From Saccharina japonica (taxonomy: Eukaryota; Sar; Phaeophyceae; Laminariales; Laminariaceae): DNA of 64,000 nt. Below are positions 54,051 to 64,000 of this stretch, one piece after another. Position numbers and translations under genes: made by a program. The notes under the pieces are model-generated. The model did no database searches, was not told the DNA's origin, and saw only the letters and a list, made by a program, of their open reading frames with translations. The stretch covers positions 176,977 to 240,976 of the forward strand of contig MEHQ01001895.1 of the NCBI GenBank assembly GCA_008828725.1, read 5' to 3'. The first letter of the stretch is position 1. The number at the start of each line of letters is the position of its first letter.

Positions 54051-55264
54051 GTCGTACCACCAGCGTACTGCTGCCCTGGACTACTAATAGCTAGTAATAA
54101 TAGCTGCAGTGTGTTATCACGGTGTCAACTTGGATGATCCACATGGGTTAAAGGGGCAGGGGATATTTTATTTGCATAATAAAAACACCACATGGCGTAC
54201 TACAGCACTACAGCAGTACTAATAGCTGAAAATAGAAAATATGCCCCGCCTGGTGCAAGCTACGAGTAGTGTTGTTATCAAGGTGTTAGCTTGGATGATC
54301 CACATGGGCTAAGGGAGCAGCGGATCTCATATTTGCATCTTATAAATATCACATGGCGCTCGCAGGCCGGGGGTACATCAGTCACACGGGACCATAGACC
54401 ATAGTTCCCTTCCCCCGTATCATGTCTGCGTTTATAATCGGGGTGGAGGACTCGATTTGTTTGCCTGACCGGTGTGAACCCGGCACGGAACACCCCGGCA
54501 TTATAGGGGCACCAAGATAGAATCAGGGGGCGTGTACCCCCGATTGGTGATGTTGAATTTTCCATTTTTATTTTTACCTTCACATAGCGTGTAGAGGGGA
54601 GCGGAGGGCTCCAGACTATCTGTTTTTGACTGACTTTGATCGCTTTGCGGACCCTTCGGGTTCCACTTTTATTTCAGTATACCTTTTTTGGGTAAGTTAG
54701 CCTGTGACCACGGGAATCGACCGTGTCAAGTGTTGGATTAGTACGGACAGATGGAGGTACTGGATAGCGAGACCGGCACGGTTTTTAATGTGAAGACAAC
54801 AACAACAACCCATAGCTGAAAATAGGGAAAAAATGCCCCGCCTGGTGCAAACTATACCACCAGCGCACTGCTGCCCCAGACTACTATTAATATTAATAGT
54901 GTTGTTATCAAGGGGTTAGCTTGGATGATCCACATGTGTTAAGGGAACAGGGGACCTCCTATTTCCATACCTGGTATATCAAATGAATTTCACGTAAGCG
55001 TGTACCTGTACGTAGCTAAAAATAGGAAATATGCCCCGCCTGCTGCAAACTATACCACCAGCAAGGCGCGTTGTTGGTGATAAACACGTTGTTGTTGGTG
55101 ATAAATAAAATGCGTTACGTACTGCTGCTCTATCATAGATTGTTTAATTGCTGTAGCAGTGCTGTTATTAAGGTGTTCGCGTGGATAATCGACAAAGAGA
55201 AGGGAGTAGAGCACCTCTCGCTCGGTCAAGCTCAGACCTGTCTGTTCGTAGGGTAAGGTGTTCT

Positions 55265-55489
55265 TTATTTACCTGAAGGGGCAACCTGCTTGCTGTCGTC
55301 TGGTGTTCCGAGTGCACGCGGAGGGGCGGGGAGGTTGATCGTCACAGCGAAACCTCTTTCCTTTTTCCCGTGTTTTGCGTGTTCTTCCTTTTTCTTCATT
55401 TTTTCTTTCTCTTTTTTGTTTCTCTTCCCTTCTCCTTTTTCCTTTGGATTGATCTCAATTTCTCCTGGTTGGGGTGTACGATGTGCCAC
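55265..55489 (-). CDS. Possible exon, Lys/Glu-rich
   Basis: Minus-strand frame with a charged KEKMKKKEEHAKHGKKER run, then GFAVTINLPAPPRALGTPDD and a donor-like CAG/GTAAAT at 55266. The plus strand is a strong C/T tract, so the charged part may be only its complement. The last 30 residues look more protein-like. Unsupported by homology. Confidence 0.2.
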   Translation of the reverse strand: MAHRTPQPGEIEINPKEKGEGKRNKKEKEKMKKKEEHAKHGKKERGFAVTINLPAPPRALGTPDDSKQVAPSGK

Positions 55490-55769
55490 AGCAGTAATAA
55501 CAGTTACGATGTATTTCGTACTGCGTTGTGCTTTGTATGTTGTGTATTACTACCGTCTAACGCGGAAGAAAGCACAGCCCCCTTACAGATACCACCCCCC
55601 CCTATACATGAGCACACCCGGTGATATATTTGTTCGACTGTATTTTTTTCATCGTCGCTTTATCACCGAGGGTGCGTCGAATACCACACCCCTCACGGAG
55701 GTGCGTCTGAAAACAGCACCAAACGCCAAAAGTATCACACCGCCTGGCGGATACCATTCACCCACAACA

Positions 55770-55870
55770 CTGTTAAGGCATTAGTCCGTTGAGCTACGTA
55801 CTGGTAAAAGGTTAACCAATTGCGTGCCCGATTTAAGCCTTATAACACCCCCTCCCCCCCTGGAACGGAC
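55770..55870 (-). repeat. SINE-T fragment
   Basis: 'AAGGCATTAGTCCGTTGAGC' and 'GGTAAAAGGTTAACCAATTG', as in the array at 15905-17075. Confidence 0.55.
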
Positions 55871-55984
55871 CGGGTATATGGGTCGACGCGTGTGACCAAC
55901 ACGCGGTTCGTACTTATATGAGGATCCCGAAGTGTTTTCAGGTTATTGGCATGAGGAAATTCGCTTTTCTTTAAAAAGCGTTAG

Positions 55985-56115
55985 GGTGGTTGTGAGATTC
56001 GAGCTCACGACCACTACAACCCATGTCCTGCCACTTGTTCAGGCATTAGTCCGTTGGGCTGGGCTACTGGTGAAAAGTTAACCAATGACCTACCCAATCT
56101 AAGCCTTATAACAAC
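55985..56115 (-). repeat. SINE-T with tRNA-like head
   Basis: In reverse: 'GTAGCCCAGCCCAACGGACT' (A box with a small duplication) and 'GTGAGCTCGAATCTCACAAC' (B box), followed by the 'GGTTAACC'-type body. Nearly the same arrangement as 26267-26356. Confidence 0.6.
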
Positions 56116-56553
56116 TGCTGCGCCCTACGACCCAACCACCGGCGGCGGTGTACAATAGTAGGTTTATGGCCAATCACAGAACTTGTTGCGTGGTCATTGT
56201 AGCATTTTCTCGAAAACAAACCAGTGCGCAATGCTATGCGGGGTATCTCATACACGGTGTATTGTTCGGGGCGCCGGCTAGAAAGAGAGGTTCCATATGA
56301 TCATGGCAGTACAGCAGTTAGTTTTTCAGCGGGGCAAGGGCCGCGGAGGTACAGCAGTCTTCGGGAGTTTTGACACCATTGAACTCCTGTGGTGATGCAT
56401 ATATACACCTGTATTCAGAGCGTTCGGTAATAAGGACTCCGGCGCCTATTTCGTGAAGCGCAACGTGACCAGGAAAGCGTGTTGTGCTCAGGCGCCGCAG
56501 GCGTGTGGCTTTTCCCCACAGGGCCTACCAGAGGGCCGCCGGAGGCAAACAAA

Positions 56554-56899
56554 CAGTAGCCTTTACCGCACCACTGAATTATTATCTAGGATAAAGTATG
56601 GAAATCGGGGAATATTTTATTATATACCTTTTAGTGTAGTCGACCCATTTAAAAAAAAAAAAAAAAACGCCTGATTTTTTCGAGACAAAGCTCACAAGGG
56701 TCGGGGCGGGGACGGGGTTGGGGCTAGGGTTAGGGTTGGGGTTAGGGTTAGGGTTAGGGTTAGGGTCTAAAGTAGTGTTTTCGGCGTTTTTCTCAATATT
56801 CGGTCTCATAACACTGGAACCACACGCGGGCCACAACCAAGTCCCCGATTTCTATACTGTATCCTATATAATAATTCAGAATTGCGGTAAAGGCGACTC
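56554..56899. mobile_element. hAT-like foldback element with telomeric-repeat core, copy 2
   Basis: 346 bp, flanked by a perfect 8-bp duplication CAAACAAA (56546-56553 and 56900-56907). Ends CAGTAGCCTTTACCG (left) and GAGTCGCCTTTACCG (right, reversed), the same termini as 2886-3192. Long inverted arms run to about 56612 and from 56843. The centre has an A-run and TTAGGG/TTGGGG repeats (about 56715-56766). Confidence 0.85.
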
Positions 56900-56953
56900 C
56901 AAACAAATGCGACAATTGGGTCAATATTTCGCCCGAAAGCCAGTTTTGACAAA

Positions 56954-57430
56954 GTGTGTATAGAGACGTATAGACACCTAAAACAGTTTTTGTTTTTCAC
57001 CACAGGGATAACAAAAAAAGGTGCATCAATCCTCTTTCCCGCGGGAAGGACACGCCCAACGGGTTTGTTTGTCGCCAGCGGCGAAAAAGGTTGGGCGGCG
57101 CGACACCCGACGCCTGTTGCGCAAAATAGCGACGTGTTCCAACACGGAAGTTGCTCCAGCGCAACAGCTACTTTAAGGCCCACCGGTATAGCCGTTCTGC
57201 GGCATTGCAGCAAGGCGGGGATATTTGCTGCCGTTTCAGATTTCAGGCGTGGGCTTTACCATCACCCGCAGTATTGCGTGGGAATGAGAAATGCAAGCTG
57301 GTTTCAGACAAAAGCCTCTCACGTGATAGCACACCCCTTGTTGCCGGTATCACCCCCTTTGTTGTCGACCACCTTGCTATCGCACCCTCGTTGTTATCGC
57401 ACCGTCTGCAGTCTGTCCAAGGCCTGGTAA
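56954..57430 (+). other. Open frame of uncertain status
   Basis: 158 codons open, of fairly normal composition at first (KKGASILFPAGRTRPTGLFV, VFQHGSCSSATATLRPTGIA). However, the minus strand is also open over the same stretch and no motif was recognised. Could be a TE remnant. The following 57330-57700 has 'ACCACACCCC' and 'CACCCGGTGATAATA' repeats. Confidence 0.2.
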
Positions 57431-58029
57431 CGTCCTTTACGTGGCAAGTAGCACCACCGTTAGCACACACCTTCAATACCACACCCCCTCATTACCACAC
57501 CCCCTAGCTGCGGGGCTACCGTGCATGGTGATTATCACCGGGGATACGTTAGATACCACACCGGCAATTTAGTTATCATGGGTGGCGGGGCGGGTTCTTA
57601 ACCGGGGAACTGCTGCTGTTAATACGTACTGTACCCAGCATCGTCGGAATCCCAACAGCACACCCGGTGATAATAATGTTAAACGTCAAAGTGTTACGTA
57701 TCAGCGGGGTGTGCTTTCTTCCGTGTTACACGGTAGAATAATACGTACTCACGCACTCGCTACGTATCCGAGTACATATATATGTGACAGCGTCTGCACA
57801 CCACGGGTATCGTGTCACACAAACCCCACGGCATTATTGTTGTTTTTTTGTGAGTCCCCCCCCTGGATATATTCTTCCAACTCCAGAGTGTTTCGAAGCC
57901 TGTATGTATGATATCCTGTAGCCAGGGACAATATTTTGGCGGAGTTAAGGTAAGAACAACAACAACAACAACAACAACTATAATACTCGTACAGACAGGT
58001 AAATATGTGGGCTGCACTGGCTATTACGG

Positions 58030-58450
58030 GTGATAATTCCACCAATAGCAGCAGCAGCAGCAACGTTCTTTCACGCCGCCTGCCAAACATACATTTAAAA
58101 AAAAAAAAAACAAGAAAACCCAGACGACATTGAGCTTTTTGGCAGGCTGCGTCCGGCGCACGAAGGAACCACAGCAGACACGATGACAACTAATGAGCAC
58201 GTTTCGTGCCCTTCATCCAGCTTGTTGCACGCCTGGTTTCTTTCTGATTCTGAATCATCCGCAGTTTTATTTATTAGTCCGGCAGTTTTTTTTATAATAA
58301 ATAATAAATAATAGTCCGGCATAGGTCGTATACGATACGCCATCCATTTCCATCGGTACGTATCATCAACTTGATCAGTGATGTGATATATATGTGATAC
58401 CAGGTAACACACAGGTATTGAAGTAATATACAGGAAACAGAGGTAACTAT
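58030..58450. other. Unassigned region
   Basis: Short AT-rich and homopolymer runs (58096-58110, 58285-58312). No repeat family or gene recognised. Confidence 0.3.
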
Positions 58451-58479
58451 TAGAAATATACCCGCGGGTACGTATGTAC

Positions 58480-58667
58480 GTATGTGCGAGGGAAGAGCGT
58501 TGTACAGCGAGCCGTGCGCTTGTTTGCTGCCCACGGTTGGTCTTTGACTGGAAACATGGAAACTACTTACTGCCGGGTGTGCGTACCGAGCAGCACGTTG
58601 CGTGGCATCGCTCTCAGTGCCGAGTCGAGCGTGGTACATACATAGCAGCAGCTGTATGTAGCATCAA

Positions 58668-58713
<46 letters not shown>

Positions 58714-59320
58714 TGCAGCAGTGCCTGAGCTTGTGAGCCTTCTGCCCCCCTCTCCCGGCCATGTGACCTTTCAAGATCGGCTGCGTGCGGTACAACTACT
58801 GCTGCACAGATACTACTATTCGTACGCATGTTCAATACGTAGAACGAATCGTGTGGGACAGAGACCGGCCCCAGGATAGAGGTGCGCGTGCTAGGCCTGC
58901 GTGCGGTATCGCAGGCACTGCAGCGCTCTGCCGAATTAGGCGGGTTCGGGCTGCGAGACAACAGCAGCAGCAGCAGCAGCGGTAGAGCAACCAGTAGAAA
59001 GCTCATGCATGACGTGGCTCGTGGCCTTTTCTTGTTCATCAAAATTTCAAAATGTGGTTCGTTTATGTCCGCAGACCAAGAGAGATCTTCGATTTACAAT
59101 ACACCACCAAAGCGCGCAGAGCGGAGGCACAGGAGGCACAGACTCACCAGAACTTGTGTGGTAGCGTGATAATGTTGCCTGAGTGGAGAGAACCAGAGGC
59201 GTGCCCTCCAAGTCGATCGTATCCTTCGGTATCCCGAGCGGTGTGCAGACTGAGAGAAGTAAGCTGTGCCGCTGTGTGGGAAAACGATCGGCAGACGCTT
59301 GAACCTTGTTGAAGCGCCGC
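58480..59320 (+). other. Possible coding region around CAG repeats
   Basis: Between a CAG tract at 58668-58712 and one at 58964-58981, the plus strand reads PELVSLLPPSPGHVTFQDRL, RAVQLLLHR, then after an AG (58868) IEVRVLGLRAVSQALQRSAE, LGGFGLRD. Upstream (58480-58635) two frames look protein-like. CAG tracts mark coding exons in the GARP gene here, so this may be a real multi-exon gene. The frame and splice sites are not settled and no family is recognised. Confidence 0.25.
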
Positions 59321-59601
59321 TCCTGGTTTTCACAAAACTACGAAGGCATGCTCATAGAGTAGATTCTGCTAAATTACCCCCTCCTATGGTTCCCATGACG
59401 GCGCGCTTCGCATCAAGCAAACCACAGCAAGACACGGCCCAGAGAGCACCACATTCACGCAAAGAGAGAGACACCGGACAGCAATCGCTGTTGCGCAGCC
59501 ACAGCTGCTAGTGTTCCAGACGAAAGACTAGAGACACACCCGTGTAGCGCTGAACTGCTTGTGGCCTACGGGTATTTTTTGACAGAACACAACAAGCAAG
59601 C

Positions 59602-59675
59602 ATGGCGGACATGGGGATGGGGATGGGCCCAGACATGGGCGGTGGGGGGGGCGGGGGCGGCGAGGAGGATGAGAG
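59602..59675 (+). CDS. Candidate first coding exon (Met/Gly/acidic)
   Basis: ATG in a good context, then MADMGMGMGPDMGG, a Gly run and EEDE, ending at a strong donor GAG/GTGAGG (59676), the donor type used by both verified genes in this window. The 150 bp upstream look like leader sequence. No continuing exon was identified with confidence, so the gene is unnamed. Confidence 0.35.
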
Positions 59676-60461
59676 GTGAGGCACGTAGCATGTTCGGTTC
59701 CGGCTGCCTTGTGCGCCTGCTGGTAGGCTGAGGTTTTGCCAACCTCATCAGCACGCCGTCCTTGCACGGAACACGGGGTACTCGATGCACTGCTGTACGT
59801 ACGTAAGATGACCATCGAAAACTTCCAACTTTTGCACAGATGCTCCGAGTACCGTACACACGGCACAGCGCCTATACCTGAGGCAATTTTATCTAAGGAT
59901 TTCCCTGTATTTGCACTAATTTGCAGTATAACCAGACCAATCACATGCGAGTTTTGTAAGGATTACGTAAGGACGGGCGGTGGTGATTGGTAGGCGCTGA
60001 CAAGCCTGACAGTCTCGGCGCTGCAAGGAAGCCAGACGTGCGGACGTGCGAGACAGAGAGATAGCGCTGTTGCAAGCCGGATGTTCGGACAATCGCCCTC
60101 GCAGAGGGCGGCCCAGCACCCTGGTGGTGTGGCAGTATTTCCCGCCTGTAGTATGTTCCTAGTTGTGTTCTTGGGGCCCTGCGCTCTGTCCCTGCGAGAG
60201 GGTCGAAAGTCAGGGCCAGCGCAGGCTGCTCTGTCCCTACACGTATCATCTGCCCAGAGGCCAGATTCACAAACTTTTGAGTGCGGGCGCGTAGCCACAC
60301 CACAACAACCCCAGCACCAGACTACATAGCCAGCAGCACGAGCTTTGTCTCTGTGGATTCGAGCCCTCGCGGTTACCTGCAGCAGCGAGCAAACCCCGTA
60401 CTTGCAGTACGAGTACGAGTGCAGAACGAGTTTTCTTTCAGATCTCACACAGAAAATATGC

Positions 60462-60634
60462 CACACTCTGTCCGCAAATATAAGAGATTTTTTATACTCA
60501 TAATAGTACCCAAACAGTCCCTATATTTACGGACAAAGGGGTACACAGCACTACCACTCTGTCCGGAAATGTAAGAAGTTATAAGTACTCGTATTAATAC
60601 TCGTACGGTACTTACATTTTCGGACAAGAAAGTA
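60462..60634. mobile_element. Stowaway-like MITE
   Basis: Left arm CACTCTGTCCGCAAATATAAG. Right arm CTTACATTTTCGGACAAGAA; internal partial copies of both arms occur at 60508-60530 and 60556-60575. Termini resemble the family of 3420-3512. Confidence 0.55.
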
Positions 60635-60639
60635 TTGCG

Positions 60640-62140
60640 ACGTGAAAAGTGAACTAAAACCGAACTCTAGAACCAAGTTATATGAACTCTCCCCTGGGAA
60701 AACATCCCAATAATTTAATGCCTTAAAAAATGATCCTCAGGTATGGGATCGGAGCCGCATCGCATCTTCTAATAGCCCGAAAGTGCACCACGCTACTTAC
60801 TACTCAAAGGGATTTGGAAGACGGGGGGCAGCAGCGATCGTACTAAAATATTTGGAGAACGGGGGGCAACAATAGCCAGTCGTAAAAAAGCCGCGGTTGA
60901 CGAAAGCAGGAACAAGAAGACCGACAGGGTAGTAACGTACCCCACCGACTACACTACGGGCCCTCTCATGAGAAAGTAACCCACAAGGAACTCAGCCTTT
61001 ACATTACGAGGGAAATAAGAAAGTCGACAGCTTTTATACTGAAGTTAGTGTGGGACACACCCCTTTCTCAAATAAGAAAGTCAGCCTAAGCCCGATTTCT
61101 GGTTTCTTATGAGCGGGCCGGTAGTGTAGTAAACCCGGACGACTAGAAGAGTATAAACTCTCTAGGCTATGTATTCGTAACGCAAACCTCTGCGGCTGCT
61201 TCGTATGCATACCGCAAACCTCTGATGTGGCTGCTTCGAATGTGGTGCGGTTTGTTTTGGTTTCAGTTTATTTTTCGCTACTACTGTTGTGATGATACGA
61301 TATACTATGTCATTTCTGGCTTGGGGAGTGACGACCAGAGATAAACTCCTTCTAAAAGAGTAGTTTAAACTACGCGTATGTTTCGGACGCTCAACCGCCG
61401 TTTACGGGTGGACGTTTTTCTGGAAAACACACCAGTGTCTTTCGCCGGTTTTAACCGGTTAACTGGTTAACCGGAAATACTTGGAAAACAAGCGGTAACC
61501 AGTTGACCTAGAGAACCGACAGCACCGCCCAAGCCCGATACAACAGTCGTAATAATTGTCACTACTCCAATCCTACCAATCTTGGTAACGGTAACCTCGC
61601 AATAATCACAACAGCCAAAGCTCGGATGGCCTATGCCATTCATATCTTGAATTAGTGTGGGTACAGATCAGGGTGGGAAACGGATTGTTTGACCTGAATT
61701 TAGTTTTGGAGCGCTTATTTCGCTTAAATGTACCTGGTAACTGATTTTCGACGATGACAAGTTTGAAAATCCAAGCTGAAATACTTTTTCCGAGTTATTC
61801 GCGATTTTGGTTTCAAAACAATTTACGTTTTTTTTCTTGGATTTGGTGTTAGAAACAATTATATTTTATTGAGTTTGGGGACGCGTTGCATTGGAACCAA
61901 TGTTGGTATGTATATTAATATATACAAAGTAAATGTATCATGAATCTCGTGTGGGAGCGACCCATGGTGGGAATCGTATTTGTTTACTGAAGTTTGGGTG
62001 GGACCCGCTATAATTTATCGCTTAGTTTTTACTGTTTTTCGATTCTGGCTCAAGCTATATATAATATGAAAATCGGTTTGTTTGAGTTTCGATGTATCTC
62101 GTTGTTGTTGTGTCTATATTTTTTAGGAATTTATTTTTAT
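60640..62140. other. No gene seen; contains a worn MITE-A
   Basis: 61000-61135 follows MITE-A order ('GGGAAATAAGAAAGTC', 'GAAGTTAGTGTGGGACACAC', 'AATAAGAAAGTCAGCC'). 61439-61472 is a palindromic AACCGGTTAACTGGTTAACCGG-like run (in part). The remaining sequence is unassigned and AT-rich at its right end. Confidence 0.35.
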
Positions 62141-62532
62141 CGTGGACCTAAATTCGAGAATGCCTCATGATGTCGTGTGGAGACAATTTGCTATGGAGTT
62201 AGTGTCGGTATTTCATACTGAAGTTAGGGTCGGGACGGCCCCCGATGGGAGCTCCTCTGGAAAACTCCGGCAATCCTTCCATTCTCGCGGGTCTGCCCCC
62301 TTCCCTGTGGAGCACTCGACTCGTCCCCCGGAGAGCGCCTCTCCAAGCCACCCGCTCGCCGAGTCTGCTGCCATTACGTTGTTTGGCGGGCATCACCGCG
62401 GGGACTGCCGTGTGGGTCCGGCGTGGCTCGATAGTGCGGTCACAGGTCATTCGATGCAGCACGCTAGAAGCCGTCTTTCGCCCGGCAACGACACCTTAGC
62501 CCTGCAGGAGCTTTTAGGCAGCGAAGCGAAAT

Positions 62533-62930
62533 GTGTATATACATACATACATACATACATACATACATACATACATACATACATACATACATACATACAT
62601 ACATACATACATACATACATACATACATACATACATACATACATACATACATACATACATACATACATACATACATACATACATACATACATACATACAT
62701 ACATACATACATACATACATACATACATACATACATACATACATACATACATACATACATACATACATACATACATACATACATACATACATACATACAT
62801 ACATACATACATACATACATACATACATACATACATACATACATACATACATACATACGTACGTACGTACGTACATACATACGTACATGCATACATACAT
62901 ACATACAGACATACATACATACATACATAG
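62533..62930. repeat. (ACAT)n tetranucleotide microsatellite, about 400 bp
   Basis: Nearly pure CATA repeats from 62535, with ACGT variants at 62857-62890. All six frames are open through most of it, producing YIHT / MYVC repeat ORFs of up to 262 codons. The complex part of the largest ORF (62142-62530) has no recognised motif. Confidence 0.98.
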
Positions 62931-63097
62931 GGTCACTTTTAGACGATGCGTGTAAACTGTAAACATCCAAATGTCCTTATATTCCCGCCCATAGTGGTAT
63001 AATGTACAACACAATCCCAGCTTCGACCTTTACGTCGTAGATCCATTTATTTCGCAACACGTCCTTATCAAATATACCGACATTTGACGTAAGTGCA

Positions 63098-63130
63098 AGG
63101 GTTAGCCCTAACCCTAACCCTAACCCTAAG
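63098..63130. repeat. Interstitial telomeric repeat (CCCTAA)n
   Basis: Four to five CCCTAA units bounded by an imperfect inverted pair (GACGTAAGTGC / GCACTTTACGGTC). Other tracts: 3001-3045, 50824-50840 and 56715-56766. Confidence 0.85.
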
Positions 63131-63149
63131 CACTTTACGGTCCTTATAT

Positions 63150-64000
63150 TGTTGGCTAGATTGGTAGTATTTTCCAACACAACCTCGTACGTTTATTTTG
63201 TATCTCTTGATCTGCCCGATGTTTATGTATTGTTTTGTTTTTTTTTCCTGGGTATTTCTGGTGGTCTTTCTTTCCCTTTGTTTGTTTGTTTGATTTATTT
63301 TTCTTATTTTTCTTTTTTTTGCTTGTTGTACTGCGTGTTGTTGCTTCTCAAGGGGGGCACGACAGCGATGCCACAGCCCCTCGCATCATTCGCTTCATTT
63401 ACTTTGTTTTACTTATTTATGTTACCGTGATCGCTTTTGCCTTTGTTTCTCCGCCTTCCGTATTTTTCCTAGGACTTTCTTTGGTGGCTTAGCTACGTAC
63501 GTATTCATTTTGTTTTTGTCATTCCCCGATCTCTTTCCGGGACTCTCGTGTGTTACACGAGAACGAAACGGAATTGAGCAGGAAGTGCCCCGTACCCGTT
63601 GTATGGGTGGCGCCCAAGGGAATGGAGACGGAGGGTGGGGGGGGGTCATGGGAAACCAGGGCGGACGAAAGCAGGAAAGAGACGGCAAGCAGAGTAGGTG
63701 CCAGACCGACTAGCTGGTAGAACCTGCCTGTACTACGGGCACAAACCTGCCTCGGCTGGCCTTTGGTGTGCTCCGGCTGGCTGTCTTTTCCTGTCGTTCT
63801 CAGTCTTGCTCTGTTGGCGCTGTTTCGGTCCATTTCATTTCGTTTCATTTAATTTGGTTTTTTATTGGAGGTCGCATCTCCTCTGGGAGAAGCACGACAC
63901 TGTCTTTTTTTGTCATGCTTTTTATTTGGTTGCTTGATTGTTGATTTGCTTCAGTATATTTACTTTTTATTATTTTTTTCTTTTCGCTTTTTTCTTTTTT
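63150..64000. other. T-rich terminal region, no gene seen
   Basis: T/C-rich on the plus strand to 63520 and again from 63820. A short G-rich block lies at 63600-63720. The last 40 bp resemble the start of repeat C at 51737. ORFs are Phe/Leu runs of low complexity. Confidence 0.35.

Larger units (their letters stand above)
53460..55100. repeat. Repeat J: about five irregular copies
   Basis: Units carry 'GAAAATAGAAAATATGCCCCGCC', 'ACTATACCACCAGC', 'GTTATCAAGGTGTTAGCTTGG' (type) and 'GATCCACATGGGTTAAGGGA' at about 53470, 53680, 54100, 54270 and 54815, plus a last partial unit at 55010-55200. Interrupted by MITE-B (53553-53667), a SINE (53828-54050) and repeat C (54700-54800). Confidence 0.7.

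Noticed and set aside
62142..62930. 262-codon ORF with YIHT repeats
   Set aside because: Two thirds is the ACAT microsatellite, which is open in all frames.

Overview
This is a TE-dense nuclear window from a eukaryote. I infer a photosynthetic or heterotrophic stramenopile (brown alga-like), but the species is not fixed by the sequence. The reasons are a GARP/SHAQKYF-type Myb protein of the kind seen in diatoms and other heterokonts, large low-complexity tracts (CAG, CAA, GGT), long introns with GTGA-type 5' splice sites, internal TTAGGG repeats, tRNA-derived SINEs, and ambiguous N bases typical of a draft assembly. There are no bacterial signals.

Two host genes can be rebuilt exon by exon with matching splice phases. 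The first is on the + strand at 1292-9991: five exons, all joined in phase 0, giving a 543-residue GARP/MYB-CC-like transcription factor (PHR1/PSR1-like). Its exons are small islands among MITEs, minisatellites and GATC-rich tracts. The second is on the - strand at 26485-20654: four recognised exons of a cysteamine/plant-cysteine-oxidase-type thiol dioxygenase (ADO/PCO, a cupin enzyme used in oxygen sensing). It is complete except for a short N-terminal exon. One 3.4-kb intron contains a whole hAT element and a LINE remnant, and a (TACC)n microsatellite forms the pyrimidine tract of its last intron.

Almost everything else is repeats. 10-20 kb: tandem arrays (5, 10, 14, 15, 18, 22, 25, about 120 and about 426 bp units). 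22-28 kb: hAT, LINE, MITE and SINE insertions in and beside the dioxygenase gene. 29-46 kb: 42-bp satellite blocks, a second hAT deletion derivative, a Mutator-like element, and a large direct duplication (34541-40100 and 40783-45020) whose first 2.25 kb look identical and whose second copy starts exactly after an N. 46-55 kb: a cluster of tRNA-derived SINEs plus a gag/ORF1-like fragment. 55-64 kb: a second telomere-core hAT foldback element, candidate exons near 58.5-59.7 kb, a roughly 400-bp ACAT microsatellite, and T-rich sequence.

The most unusual observations are (1) two foldback hAT-like elements with perfect 8-bp target duplications that carry TTAGGG-type telomeric tracts as their core, (2) transposon- and microsatellite-built introns in two otherwise sound genes, (3) a repeat family ending in a T-run with a conserved stem-loop and an upstream TATA-like box, and (4) a tandem array of a tRNA-like SINE segment. 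Identities were judged by eye; no alignment or database search was run.
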